Source: Anopheles merus (lineage: Eukaryota > Arthropoda > Insecta > Diptera > Culicidae). From it: 64,000 bases of DNA. The first letter of the stretch is position 1. Each line of letters opens with the position of its first letter. The translations under genes and the position numbers were made by a program. The stretch is from assembly GCF_017562075.2 (NCBI RefSeq), contig NC_054085.1:36164039-36228038 (forward strand), given 5' to 3'. The notes beneath the pieces were generated by a model, which saw only the letters and a list, made by a program, of their open reading frames with translations, had not been told where the DNA came from and ran no database searches. This document shows positions 1 to 13,700 of the stretch, in pieces.

Positions 1-771
1 GCCTTGCGGAGTCAATCAAAAGCCAGTCGGTTGGCGGTTTTTGAAAATAATATTCGGCAGTGATTGGCAAGCAAAGGCGTGCGTACGCCTGGCGAAGGTT
101 TCATCTCGCTACACTCCCGGCACGGTGCGAAATAATCATTTCACCGAAATGGCAATTTGAAACAAAAGTTAGTGATTTTCGGGCGGTAGTTCCTTGTAAG
201 GGGTTGTGAGCAATTTGGCTTTGCCGCACAAGGACATACATACACACATGCACAATGCACAATCCGGCAAAGGAAGTGTAATGTGGCTGGCAGAAAAAAA
301 AACAAACCGCACAACGAATGAAGAGAGATGAAGCTCCTGCAACTGCTCAGGAGGAGTAACTTGAGGCGTAAACCGCAACAGACGGATTGCGTAGGTTACG
401 CAATAAGACCTATTTTGGCAGAAGGACAATGACGGTGTGTCATCGTTTCGTGTGGGGCTGGGTAATTTTTAAATAGTTTTCGCTCATAACTGGTTATTGT
501 TTTGCGAGGATTGTTCGTTTGACATGTTGTTCCCATTCCACCGTACAGTTTATACAATAATTTGTAATGGACAGGGCAAATGCTGTTCTACCAAAATGTC
601 AAAAAGATGGAATATCTAATCAAAAATACTCAATAATTTATTGCGAATTTGTATATGATTTTTAAATGTGAAAGAGTTTTTTGTAGGTTGAGAAGAGTCT
701 ATTAGCTTGTATTTTAAGACAACATGTTTGTTCATACCTTTGTTGTTGATAGAATTGAGTTTATTTCCCAC

Positions 772-781
772 CAGATGGCGC
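772..781 (+). promoter_or_regulatory. CTCF-like core site (AGATGGCGC)
   Basis: The + strand reads CAGATGGCGC, followed by TAAT. The core AGATGGCGC matches the insect CTCF core (AGRTGGCGC). It is the only one of five such sites in the window oriented on the + strand. It is a motif match only, and it also resembles a YY1/Pho-type GATGGC core. Confidence 0.3.
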
Positions 782-1357
782 TAATCTCGAAGATCAATGT
801 GTCAAATGGTGATAGTATATTCGTAAGCGTAGTTTTAAGCAATAACCTTTGTTTGCAAACCATTATAATTCGGATTCCAAAAGCTGCTAAAAAGCTGCAG
901 CTACTTCCATGACGCTGCTATTTGTCATTAGTCTAACTTACTTTATTCGATTTGGTTGTGATTTAGTTGACAGATCTGCATCGACCGTTCAACTACTAAC
1001 TCTACTTCCTCTTGATCTCTGAATCTACGTAAAATTGATGCAAAATTTCCCTTTCTATGAGCGGCAAACAGTAGTATACCGGTTGGCAAAATAGAAGACG
1101 TCGTTAGGCAAACAAACCGGTACGCGGTGGGGCGTCCGCACTGCAAGTAGCACGATTTCATAATGACATTATTCGATGCAATGCCACTTGACGAGGTAGG
1201 CGTGTTTGAGGAGAGGAAGAAGAAAAAAATCCGAACTCTCTGGCAACACTTGTCCTGAAGCGGACTTGATCCGTCCGATGCAACAGCGGAGCAGCATTGA
1301 CACCAGACCGCCCGCATGGTGAAGTAGGCGGAGGAGAGAGGTTGGGCGGTACTGCTA

Positions 1358-1388
<31 letters not shown>
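1358..1388. repeat. (ACT)n microsatellite
   Basis: About ten consecutive ACT units, read directly, with noncoding sequence on both sides. Confidence 0.95.
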
Positions 1389-1594
1389 TTACGACTACTG
1401 TAGCACTGATCGGTAGTCAAATTAATAAGCCGCATTTAGCGTAATGGTTGTCAACGGTGGTTGCGGCGCAGCGATTGGCAGCAGGCAGTGTCTGGTGCAT
1501 ATACCCATATGTTGATTGCATCGATTGGGCGTCATGATTGGGTTTGGCGGCGCTGACGCGTGTTTTAGGGAAATAAAACTTATAAACCGCTGGT

Positions 1595-1612
1595 GGGGGG
1601 GGGGGGGGGGGG
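1595..1612. repeat. Poly(G) tract, 18 nt
   Basis: An uninterrupted run of 18 G in noncoding sequence, followed by TTTAGGGGGG. It is length-unstable and prone to sequencing error. Confidence 0.95.
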
Positions 1613-2650
1613 TTTAGGGGGGTAGCAAGAGCGATGGATCGATGAAATAAATACCGCACGCTGACAAATTAGCTAACAAACCGATTTGCCGGATGAAGGC
1701 TTTAGAAGTTGTCAGTCGGCGACGTGCGCAGACGGTTTTTTTTCGGGATGGTGAGTAATGTTAGCTTCGTGTTTCTTGGGTTTGGTTATCGTATGTGTGT
1801 GTGTGTGTTTTTTGCACCCCTCGGTGTGTGCGACAGTGGCCGCGGCAGCACTGTTCCAACTGGTTTCCAAAGTGTATATTTATGGACATGTTTACCAGCA
1901 GCATTACGATCTAACCTTGTCAAACCAGCCGGCGGGTAAGGTGAGTGTACGAGCGAAAAATCCAGGAACTAGGCGGGTGGGGCCAGCAGGGCGGAGGGTA
2001 GACGACGAGCAAACATTAACCTATTTTTTGAGTAAGTGTCTGAGTGGGTGAAGGGTTTTTTTTTGTGTGTGCGTCGCGCTTAAAATCCCTTTGGCTGCGA
2101 AACATCACGCTCTTCCTCGACCCGGATTAGCTCTCATAACGTATCATCCACTCCACCGGAGCATTATAATGCCGCGCAGCTCGCCCGATCCGGGTGATTT
2201 AAATATGTATATATCGGGAGCATCGCTCTACCGTCGAACGGCACGTCGAATTCTCGCATCCGATCGTAAATTGACGCGCAAGGTGCGTTGGTGCGTGATG
2301 GGTTTATGGAGAGACGGGGCCTTGGATTACATTGTGGCCGTCGTCTCCTCTCCTCTTTTGGTCAAAAGTTGCTGCCGAAATCCAAACGCTTGGCCCAGCA
2401 GTGGAGCATCGAAAAACAACGCCGAGTTGCCGCTTGAAAATGGGGTTCGAGTGGCATCTCTGCTCGAGTTTGTGTTGGAGAATCAGTGGAATAAGTTGGG
2501 GGGAAAACGGAAATCGCTTGGAGTTGGCACGGATATGATGCATCTGGTGCATAACACGACGTCTCTTGATGTCAGGGAAAGCAAACGAGCGATGCAAAAA
2601 ATGTATCGATGAAATGGTTTTTGGAAGAAGAACTACCCGCTGGTCCTGAT

Positions 2651-2658
2651 TGACGTCA
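2651..2658. promoter_or_regulatory. Perfect CRE palindrome TGACGTCA
   Basis: An exact copy of the full CREB/ATF-family palindrome TGACGTCA. It lies in noncoding sequence about 15 kb upstream of the cyclase start codon, and no promoter can be recognised beside it. It is a motif match only. Confidence 0.3.
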
Positions 2659-2821
2659 GACAAGAGTGGACTATTTTTATATCGCTGCAAATCAAGGCGT
2701 TTTACGATGTGGTGTGTTATGAGACTAAAAAGAAACGAGGGACGTGTTTCCACATATCTCTTAATGACTTTGTATAATTCTCATTTAATTATTATGGTTA
2801 TTTTGGAATAAACAACAAGAG

Positions 2822-2905
2822 ACATATAGTGCCATGGATATGATATCAGTCTACTACATCGCATGTCGTGGGTTCAAAACTAATCTGAACTATTGTTTCT
2901 CTCTA
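2822..2905 (+). repeat. Degenerate tRNA-like fragment (SINE-type head)
   Basis: An A-box-like TAGTGCCATGG at about 2827 is followed roughly 35 bp later by a B-box-like GGGTTCAAAAC at 2870-2880. This is the spacing expected of an internal pol III promoter. The acceptor and T stems do not pair, so it is not a working tRNA. The arrangement fits a tRNA-derived SINE remnant or a tRNA pseudogene. I found no terminal duplication or poly(A)-type tail that would settle it. Confidence 0.35.
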
Positions 2906-5299
2906 TATTATAACTTTTGGTCTGTGTCCTGTTGGCATGTGTGTAAAATGTCATTTCCAAGATAATTTCACATATAAATTGATACTACAAAGTATACGTT
3001 TATCATACCCCATTAGTATTTGTTGTTGAAAGAAAGCTCAAAACAGACACGAATTAATGTGGACTCCCATGTTTTGGTTGTTGGAGATTAATTTTTATTC
3101 CCAACTGATTGCCGCGTCAATTAACGAACCTTTCACACACCGGCACAATGTTGCAGCAGCACTGTATTGCACAATCCAATGTTGACAGTAGTGAATCACA
3201 TCCCACGGGCCTCGCACGCCAACGACAACCACGACGGTTGGGGTTTCACCAATTTCCTTCCCGTCCAAACAAACCCATCGCCGCAACAGCCGCACAAAGC
3301 GAATGCCAATAATTGCCACAATCGGATTTGCAAGACTTCAACCGCGCGCACACACACACACACTCACGAATTGCAACACCGCAGCGACAGGCACAACTTA
3401 ATTATCTTGCCTTCCAGCACGAGATTTGCCTACACCTCCAGTACCACCGGGTAGTTACTGTTTCGATTGCAACGGGGGAGTTTTTCACTCCGCCTGTTGT
3501 GAGTGCGCCAGGAGTGTATTATGCCCTCAGCAGTGGTCTGGAATTCGGTGCAAATTAAAATGATTCAAATTAACCATAAATTATTCCATAATTACACGTG
3601 GTACTCTACCGTCACCTTACAGCCGCCGTAGCCAAGCTGGAGCTGCCAGTGCACGACACTGCAGTGAGGAGTATTCTTTTCCAGCCGACGGCCGAGGTGG
3701 CCCCGCTCTGTACGTACCGTTTCGAGCCGTTAATTATCAAACGGAATGATTTATGAGCCATTGAGGTTATCGTAGATCCTACACGTACATACACAAACAC
3801 ACACACACCCTCCCCCGAAGTCGTCGGGTTGCATGTAACTGCATTCTGCACCCGGCTTGTTGATGGTGCTTGTAATGCACGCGATGAGCGTAGGTTTTAG
3901 TCTTTCTTGCTGGGGAACCTTGTTTGTTGGGGTGTTGTTGTCTCTGGGGCCGCCCTGGCTGGGTGTGTTACCCATCATCGTCACCAACGTGCACGGCGAA
4001 GGCGGATATGCCATTTCGGTGCTCTTGTTTATCGTTCCCAAAGCGTTGCTCAATTTCCGTACTTGGTGGAAAAATATGGTTCTCTCGGCGCTGTTTTATG
4101 GTAGAGTGTGTCAAAAGTAGTGCACTACTTCATGCATGTGTGGTCGGAGCACGGTAGCAAACATTAAAAGCAGCTATTTGGACAACCAGTAGATATTTAT
4201 CGATCAGAATAAATGGTTTATGAGTGATGCGGAACGGTTGCTTGTGCTCTGTACACTAAGCGTATGTGTATTGACATCAATATGAGAATTTATCGATGGC
4301 AAATATTTCAGAAGTTATACCAGAAGTTAGAAGTAACCATAGATACTTGTATATACAATTTTCCATATTAAATTTCCCGAATCTTTAGTTTTATGGCATA
4401 TGTTGCTATAATTCCTATTGAAATCAATAGAATACATGTCTTAAATAATCCACTCAAGTAATCCAATCCACTGATATTGAACTGTTGCTCGCCCGGTCGC
4501 AATAACAGTACATTTTAGTGTAGCAGCCGGCAGTAACATGATTCTTGTGCTTCGACGTATCTCGATTTGGGGCCAAACCATTCGCCCGGAACTTGAAGCC
4601 GGTAAACTAATACCGTACGTCATAAGCTTCCAATGGATTACCACTATGGATACCGCAGACCGCACTGATACACGGTCCCTGTGAACCATTCAAGCGGCAC
4701 TCAAATGGTCATCATTGTGAACCCGGAAAAGCAGGGAAAGAGAGCAAGAGAGTGCCGAGCGGCCCCACAGTCGTCGAAAGCAGCATGGATTTTATGGCAA
4801 AGATGCGACCACTGATTGGAACACACTTAGCTGAATGGCAGGGGAGGTATGGCTGCGAAGGGAGAGTAAGCACAGGCAATATTACACACACTCACTCGCC
4901 CTCTTACGACCGGAAATGGGTCAGGGACCTCCCTCTTCAAAGCTAATAGCTCCACCGTGTGACGTAAGTGATCCCTCTCGCCAGCTAATAACTTGCTATT
5001 TGTTTATCACGTCGGCGAGGCTGCGATAGAATGAACAATGAATGGATGGTGGATGGATGGTGCGCGGCCGGCAAAGGGTGTCGTCGAATGATTTATGTTG
5101 CGCGGTTATCTTCGGGTAGGAATAATTAATTTCGGAGCTTTTCTTGAGCCTTCTCGGTCGAAAAGAAGTTAAAATGGCTTTAACCAGAGGGTAGGAAGAG
5201 AGGATTGTTGATTTGTTCTGAGTGTAAATTTAATTTGCTTTAACGTTTGTTTCGTCGGTCATTTAAAATAAGACAGGGGTTTGTTTTGGAACTTTCCAA

Positions 5300-5395
5300 T
5301 CAGTATAGACTTGAACCCGGAACGGTTGAATTACTATGCGGAAGGCTTATCTGCTGAACTATTCTAACGCTTCTCGATGGAGACGCATTTCGCAA
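5300..5395 (-). repeat. Degenerate tRNA-like fragment (SINE-type head)
   Basis: On the minus strand an A-box-like TAGTTCAGCAG (5351-5361) precedes a B-box-like CCGGGTTCAAGTC (5308-5320) by about 30 bp. The T stem is not complementary, so it is not a functional tRNA. Next to it the + strand carries ATGGAGACGCAT, a word also seen at 30.25 and 44.98 kb. That suggests a dispersed element of the same family. Confidence 0.35.
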
Positions 5396-6779
5396 ACAAA
5401 AACCATTGTTTGTCCATTTTGTTCTTTATTGTGATATATCCCTAACGTGTCTTGAACTGCTTTTAGGAAAAGTACTACAGGTTTATCAACTGAACGTCAC
5501 GTTTCATCGGGTACAAATGACGCAAACCGTCCCGAACAACGTGTCATTCTACCCACTCGGGTGTCTTTAATAGCATCGGCCACGGTCGTTACCGATTCTT
5601 TACGGTGGCAATTTAAATCGGAGCAAAAATCACGACCACCTGTGGCGTCTGAGCCGGCTCTCGATCGATCGTTCGACTCCCCTTTTTCGTGCCATCCGCC
5701 GTCGAATGCATTTATCCGGTACCCAATTATCTTTCCTGCGCGCGGTGAAGGTGAGAGTAATGGACCTGGCACAACAAAAAGCCACCACCGAAAAGGGGAG
5801 TTAACGGGCAATATTATCGGGCCATCCTGTAGAATCGGCTTTAGTGTCCGATTTGCAACCACTCCAAACATGGCGCAGGTAATCGGAGGGGGCTTCCTTT
5901 CGCGGTCCGAGTGCACTTCGTCTCTTACAATCAGTTGGTGCGTGTGGGAGGTACAAAACAAAACGATGATTGGTAATTCAAACCAACCAAAAGGACACAG
6001 TTTATGGGAAATATTATCTTTGCTTCACAATGCCAGAATCATATCACAATCGTATCGAGTTCCAGCTTTGGCGGACAAATTTATAGCATCACTCCATTTT
6101 TGGAGCTCTCAAATGCATTGATGCCGTTTACGTTTGTTGTGTAGGCCGAAGTATTGTACTTTCTCTGGACGTCGTTTTTGTTGGTTGGTCGTTTGTTCAA
6201 TGCACACCAATACTAAAGCTTCGACCAAACAGAAACGGCCCGGTGAGGGAAGTAGCGTGAGCGAAGTCTGCAGCCTACAGAAAACTTGTTGCATTTAATT
6301 TGGCGTTGCACAAAGGTGCAGACAGCCGATGGATGCATATTTTGCTGTCACCATGTGCGCCGATTGCACCTCCCACTTTTAACCCTTGAGTGGCTTATTC
6401 TTATTTTCAATTAATTTATTACCAATTGTACATTTATGAAAGAGCTTAGTTTCCTTTGCTAACATTTGAAAGATTGTGGAACAATTATCAAAAAACTATC
6501 ATACTCTGTAATTTGTTTGCTTGATGCAGCTGACGGTCTGTTTCTGGCAAGGGTTAGTGCAGTCTGTTGGGGCACGATACTTACTGTCTGCATTAAAACC
6601 ATGCATATAAAGTGAGCATTTCATTGAAAAGGAAAGTGCACGTTAGCTCTCCGGCACAAACACATACAAGCATTACCATGGTGCAGCATATGAGGCGTGT
6701 GCAATGATGGAAACAATAGTAAAAATAAATAATTTATGTTGAGTCTTTTTATATGCACTTTAGTGCGTTGGGTTCGGTG

Positions 6780-6816
6780 TTGATGATGATGATGATTGGG
6801 ATGGGATGGGATGGGT
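6780..6816. repeat. Simple repeat (GAT)n then (GGGAT)n
   Basis: Four to five GAT units run directly into three to four ATGGG units. This is low-complexity sequence in a noncoding context. Confidence 0.85.
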
Positions 6817-9800
6817 GGTGTAGAGTTTCCTGCCATCAAAAATGTTATGCTCCGGACTTCTTGTCCTCTTTTTGTTGCAATATTGTAGGGCATAGAGCAG
6901 AATATTTCAAGTTGAGGCAACATTAAAGCTTAAAACTATTTTACAATTGCTTCAAAGCAAAGTGCAGTGCCTGATCCGACGGGTGACCGAAACCATTACC
7001 ACAAAAGAAATGTGTACTTAAAAGGATTCAATTATGTAAAGGCGCACCACTACCCTGCAGCAGCGGGAAACAATTTCTGTCAGATTAATTTTGTATTCTC
7101 CGGCATTTCTGCATTCGGCATTCGTGGGCCCTTCGCACATCAGTCTGATGAATGAGGCATTGTTCTGCACTCGTAGTAAAGCCTTTCTGCTCGTGCTTGT
7201 ACGGTCGCTATAGAAACGGAAGAGCGTGAACAGAAGCATACGATGTGTGTGTGTGTGTGTCAGTGTGTATGTATGACTGGCAAAGGAATGCTAGCAAATG
7301 CAACAGATTCAAACAGCGAGGAATCTAACGAGCGTGCCTGGCTTGAATTTAAATTCCATGGTTACAGTTTTTGCGCGATGAATGAAATGTAATCAGAACC
7401 CGGGTGGTGGAAAGTGGTTTTGGTGGTGGTTGTGCGTTCTTCATGTTGGAGAAAATTCCGGAACAGATTTTGTGACTGCTTCGGAGAACAATGCAGTTCA
7501 CATTCTAGCAGCATGGAATAATGAATATTTCACTTTCAATCCACAAAAAAAAAACAATTCTAATAAAATACAAAATTCAATCTGCCCTGATTTACGTTTG
7601 TCGTATGAAAAGGGGATGAATATACGCAGTGCTTACAGCAAAATACGCACTTCATAAAACATCTTATTTGGGTGGAATAAACAACACCGAAGCCTTACTG
7701 CCAATGCGCAAAACAAAAACGTTTGCCAGCCGGATGAGTTATGCCGGGGAGGTTCGTAATTGTAGTGCAGCTCACAGCTGGTAGTAATTGATTTTCGCTG
7801 TACGGGAAACGGTACTAGGGACGTAACATTCACGCCAGGATTCGACCCGACACAGTGGGCAATCGCTGTTGGTTATACTGCTTAAACATAACGCAACCGA
7901 GTGTGCCACAATGGAACACGCGGTCCTTGTGGTATGTCTTTGTGTGCCCTGTATTACTGCCGTTAATGGATATGCCGCTTGAATTGGCTTCGTGTTGGGC
8001 AGCACTTTTCTTAGCGTGAGATTTGAGCTGACCTACTAAAGAAGGGTTTTATAGCAAAGAACTACGACCAGTGGTTTTCGAGGGGGATGTAGGATTCTTG
8101 TAAGACAAAACAATTGTAACTTTGAAGAATAATTTGGAAGGAAAAGTCCATACACAGTAGCATAAGTTGGAGTTCATGCAAGCAAGGTCTGGAACGCAAG
8201 TCCTGGACAGTAATAGATTGTTTATGCTACATGGAACTCTGTTTCCGAAAAATCCAGGAATAAATGATCGACAGCTATCTAAAGGCAGACGGATCACCAA
8301 ACTTCACATTTCAATGAAACAGATTTATTTCACACGGAGAGAAATCAATATAAAGCAAGAAATAGAGAAGAAGTTTCCACACCATCGTATGAACCACCAA
8401 GTCAAGTCACAATGCTCTAGGCACATAACGACATCTTTGATTGACAATAAGCTAAACATTGGGCAATGAAATGTGCCAAATTCCTGAAGAAGAAGCGAAC
8501 GAGGAAAGCATTTTTCATTCCTCAGCTTCTGTTTTGTTGAGGGGAAGCATGCTATTTATTCCACGAGCGAGCGAGACCGACTGTACTGCTGTCGAATCTT
8601 TGCTCCCGGGCATTCCCTAATCTGATAATAAAAGTAGGTCAGGAGAGCATCGCGTAAAAGAAACATACACACATACAAAAGAACTCAATATTACCAACAT
8701 TAACTCTGATCCTGTGTACGCAACGTGGGAGCACAGCATTTTTTCATCGAATCCGTACGAGAGTGTTCGTCTGGTTTGAACCTTAATTTAGATTGATTTA
8801 TGTTCATAGAATTAGCTTGTAGGATGACCGATTCTGACGTTACCATACGGACGGAAGGGGAACAACGCCCCTTGTGAAGGAAGAGCTCCTGCTGAGTTCT
8901 TGCGCCACATGTTTTCCCCCGCGTTTTGTTTGGGCTGATTTTAATCGCAATCATGTCAGCGCACTGCCACAATTAGCGAATCATCATGTCGGACGGTCGG
9001 TCGGTGAAAGGAATGTTGCACATTTATTATCATCGCGTGCCGCGTGCGCCTCGCCGGGCGCGGCAACCTGCAACAAAGGCCGAGATGTGCGGAGGGAAAT
9101 GTCAGGGGCATTGTTTGTGTGTGTGTCGTGTCGTGTAGAGAATGACGATTGATGGACGGGCACGGGCATGACAGATCGATTTGGTGGCCACTTTGTGGGT
9201 GCGATATTCGGAGGCAATCAAGATTAAAGACGCTGATGTTGATGTGTGTCACCCGTGTGTGTGCTCAGTTAAACATGATAAATGGTGATGGTTACACAAA
9301 TGTGAAGATGATGGAAGTATCGATGGGAAGGCTGCCTTTTAAAGCTACATCAAGGGTTTACGTACATATTTTGGCATACATAAATAATGCATTGTTAGTC
9401 GATACAATCAAACTTGGGCTTCGTTGGATCCTTCCAACTATCTCAGAAAATGCAATAAAAGCTTAAATTAACCTATTGATAGTTGTCTTTTGTTAAAGCA
9501 GTAATGTCATCATAAATTAGTATCGATAAAACATAAAATGACACAAAAAAGGAACGCTCCACTCAACAAATAGTCAATGATTTATGACATCTACAACTAT
9601 CGATAACTCGTGCTTAAAATAAACATCGGAAGCCTTTTCCTAAATGCCCAGCCCTAATCGTCCGTTCAGGAGGACGTGCTCACGATCGTACGGAAAGGGT
9701 CACAAATCGGTCCCGGCTTGTGGAATCGATAAATTCCACAACTAACTTCCATTTTTCCCGGAAAGTATTTCACGTTGAGCCCGGTCAGTTCCATTCCCTT

Positions 9801-10441
9801 GCTTTGTGGTTTCGTGTAAGGCAAAGGGGGGGGTAAAGGGTTTTATTATAAACACATAACCTGCTCCAATGCTGGCCCTGTGGAGGTCGATGGACGAGGT
9901 TGGAATATACGATACTGCGATGTGAAAACTTTTCACACTTTTCTCCGCTGCAGCATATGTGAGCTGTATGGCAAATTGAGAATGTTTCGGTGCGCTCCTT
10001 CGCTATGCTGGATGCACAAAAATGCACCGACACGAAGGCATTGGGCTGCAGCAATGTGCGCTGTTGTTTATTTACATGCGCTCTGAGTTTCGTGCTCAGT
10101 AATACATTTCGATGCAGTCTAGCTTCGATTAAAGTTGGGGTTTTGTGGGCTGTTTCAACTGCTTTAAAAAGCATTCTATCATCATTTGGTAATCTCAGAC
10201 CAACCTAACCATTAATGGGACCAACACTGGAATGACATAAAAATCGGCTATTTACAACCTGCTTTACCCAACCAACCCGTAAGCCAAAAGGCACCAGGAA
10301 AGTGTGTCCCCGTTTTCTACTGATCCTTTGCTGGCTTGAGGTTTGTAGATTGCTTCAAGCAAATATTGATTTTAGGGTGGATTTAATGTAGTGGCGCTTT
10401 CGCTTTCTTATCCTTATGCTCTATTCATTGGTGCCTACGCG

Positions 10442-10750
10442 CTAACCCTCCTCCGTAACGAAGCCATCCAGAAACTGGTGTGACTGTTCCTTCCCCACGA
10501 TCAAGGGGAAAGAGGTGGTCTTTTCATCGTTAACGGCCATTGCCTTGCCGGAATCATAAACTACAAAATTGAATTCGAATACTTTGGCAACAAATTGTGC
10601 GGCAAGAGCTTCCCGACGAACGCGTCGCGTCGTCCTCGTTGTTCGTTTGTTTGGCAGGGACAATCGAAATCTCACCCGTTTCGCATAAGCCGATAAACCC
10701 GGGGTCGTAAAATAGGTTTCCTCTTTATCTTTACCATACGGCGGCGGGAA
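10442..10750 (-). CDS. Weak candidate exon, unknown product
   Basis: On the minus strand an acceptor-like CACCAG precedes a 102-codon open frame that ends in TAG at 10442-10444. The predicted peptide begins FPPPYGKDKEETYFTT, has a central basic stretch and a more ordinary mixed-composition C-terminal half. I do not recognise a domain. The pyrimidine tract before the acceptor is poor, no AATAAA follows nearby, and no upstream exon was found. A chance open frame is the more likely explanation. It is listed because its amino-acid composition is less repetitive than that of its neighbours. Confidence 0.13.
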   Translation of the reverse strand, partial: FPPPYGKDKEETYFTTPGLSAYAKRVRFRLSLPNKRTTRTTRRVRREALAAQFVAKVFEFNFVVYDSGKAMAVNDEKTTSFPLIVGKEQSHQFLDGFVTEEG

Positions 10751-13700
10751 CTGGTGTGTTGTGTAGTGTTTATAGTGTGAGCGGAATGTGTGTGTATATT
10801 CCGCACGTTTCGATATTTATAACGAGCTTTTGGGTGGTTTTAACGGGTGTGAGATACAAAACAGGTCGTGTGAATTCCGTCAACTGTTGCGCGAACGTTG
10901 ATCATATGTGTGTTGGATGCTGCTGCTCTCACGATGTCTTTGTTAGGTGGTAAATTAAATTAGAATTTGAAAAGTCTTATGGATGAATATCGTCATGATT
11001 TGGTAGTTTTATCACTTTTATACTATTAGATGATTTCATCAAGTCACAAAGGACGTTTTAGACAAATGAAAAGACTAATTCTTCCAAATAATAGTCTAAG
11101 ACCTTTCTTTTCAGTGTGATAAAAGGCTTGTTATAGGAACATGCTTTTGTCTACATTTCTTGAAAATATTAGTTTTTGATAATAAAACAGGACGAAATGT
11201 TGACCGTCTAAATTCCCCAGATATTCTTTCAATCTTTTGGTTTACGCATGCAGGTCGAAATCTACCCCAAATGCAGAGGTTGCTTCTGCTAGTTAGAACG
11301 ACCCACATTCACCACATCAAACAAACCTAAAGCTCTAATCAAACAAATCGCGGAAGTGTGTCCTACAAAACTGTGTCAGACGTGTGCGCTCTCGACAGTT
11401 ACATTCATGCCCGCACCCTTCAGTTCAAACTCACTGGCAGTGAGGCACCGAGGCAGCGAGCGATGGATCCTCGCGCAATTTTAAAAAGCGCCTTATCATT
11501 TATGGGTCAACGCCAGTGTCGGGTCGTTGATAGTTCCACTTCTTCCACTGCGAGGTTGGGTCGTATGTACATCTTGCTACTTGGCCGCAAGTTCCGCGAG
11601 TGCTAGCAGCGGGGTACACCATTAGCTTAAGACAAAACATCCACCAAGGGGGGAGTCCACGAGGACCATGCACACCTTCATGTGTCAATCAAGCGGCCGG
11701 TTCAATCACGCAATTAGCAAAGGGTCTGGTCTGGTGGTGCTGGTGGATAAGAGCTGAAGCTTCGCGTTTACTTGAGTGATAAAAAAACACAACTATACCA
11801 GCCAGCCAGCCAGGGGGTACTTAATAGAAAATTAATTCTAACGACACACGGAATACAGGTGGTGGGGCTGGTGTTTCGGTGCTTGGTGCGATTTGTAGGT
11901 TAAGTTTATGAGCCGTTGATATGAGTTGCTTTGGCGTTCTAGTAGTGGCTCCGTTTTCTTCTTCACAACCGCCACCACCACCAGCAGCACACCAGAGTGC
12001 CTGATGACGTGCAGAAGGTCATTGGGGCTGATAGGAGGAGTCAACGAGTCCGGTAGCTTAGAGACGGTGATTTCTTCGTCAAGTGGGTCTGATTGACTTT
12101 TCTAAAAATACATCCAAAAGTACGAAAAAGTAAACCCCAAAGCGCGGTCCAAATCTGGGTTAATTAGCTCGCTGTATTTGGGACCTCAATAAAGTGTGAT
12201 TATGATTGAATTTCGTTCGCACACAGCAAAGCGGGGCACAACTTCACACAGCGACAAAATAAAGCAATTCTGGCAGCAAGGTAATAGCAGCTCCGCCAAT
12301 GTATCCACGACTGTCTTGTAATCTGTTCCGTATTTCTTCTTCACATTCTTCCGTTCCGGGAAGAGTCTCACTCAACAACCTCAGCAGCAGAGCTTGAGCT
12401 TGGGTGGTAAGTGTTGTTATTTTTATTTCGATGATAAGTCTCCGTGTCTTGGCGCGGTGCGCTTGTTATCGGTCTTATCGTATCGACAGTTTGCCTAGGC
12501 GCTTACCACCACCAGGGTTTCGGCCAGACCTCTCTCGGGTATCCAGCTGGGCGAAATTGAGACTGGGTGCGTTGAAGGCGACCGAGAGCACACGCAAGCG
12601 ATCAAAGTGGAGCAGTAGTGATAGAGCAGTGTTTGTGATGTTTATTTGCAGGACGGGGTGGGAGTGTGTGTGCGTTTTTTTTTTCTTTTGCGTCGTTCGC
12701 CCTTCTTCTAGTACACTGCTGAAGTACGTCGACAGTTGGAGTTTGGTCGTAAAGTTTTCAGCTGGGCCATTCAACAGCTCACCCAGCAGTGAGTAATATT
12801 CATGCAGCCAATCCCTAGCAGGAACGCAGCGGGACAGAAACGCCAACTCAATTTCATCGGAAACTGTATGAATGAAACATTCCTGTGAAATGTGATTTGA
12901 AGGATGCCACATCTGAAGGATGTTGACAATTCTGAAGGGTGTGAGAGGGAGGCAATGTGGGGACAATATAGATATCGATACGTCGCAATTTGTCTTCCCG
13001 GGCCAGACTCTCCCGGGAGTGTAAATATGAGCGATATCGATCGTTACTGAAATGATGCGACGAGTGGTTTTTATGTTTTTGCAACGATAAAAGTTTGTTT
13101 TATTGGCCTACAATGTTCGATTGTGGCCATTGCGTCGTGGTTAAATTAATATTGAACATTTTGTAGCTGGTCCCAAAAAGTTGTATTTCTGGGACAATTG
13201 TTTTTTAAAGCTCTGTAATATTGAAAGCAAAACTTCATAAAAATAATTCACGAAGCATTTGTGACCAGGCGTAAACAGTCTGCAAGAGGGATTTTTTGAT
13301 TTTGAACATCTGCTTGTGGACGTTTTTTGGAGTATCTGTGAGATATATTCTAACCTCCTCCAGGATTGGATTGATTGGGTATTGGGGTTGGGATGGATCT
13401 GTTATGGATACTAAGGGTACTAAAATCAGAATTCTTAATGTGAGAACGACGTTAATGACTTTGTTTTCTTGGAATGCATGGTTGAATATGCAATTGAGCT
13501 CAAAATTCGCATTAATACGATATAGCGACGGCTAAGTTGTCGGAGGTCAGATCATTAGAATTGTGATCTAGTGGACTTCAGACATCGCTATCTTCCACGA
13601 GAATGACTTAGTAGTTGTACTAAAATATTTATTTTCCCTCAACTTATCTCATTGTGCACGATTAATGTTTTGACAGTTGCTATACCAATCGACAACAGCA

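Noticed and set aside
2067..2612. 181-codon + strand frame, also open on minus
   Set aside because: Both strands are open, no domain is seen, and there is no splice or promoter context.
5497..6121. Overlapping 154- and 186-codon frames on opposite strands
   Set aside because: Mutually antisense, with no recognisable domain. A chance result of locally balanced composition.
12475..12966. 163-codon minus-strand frame
   Set aside because: It contains a poly-Lys/His-Thr stretch from simple repeats, and no splice sites or homology support it.
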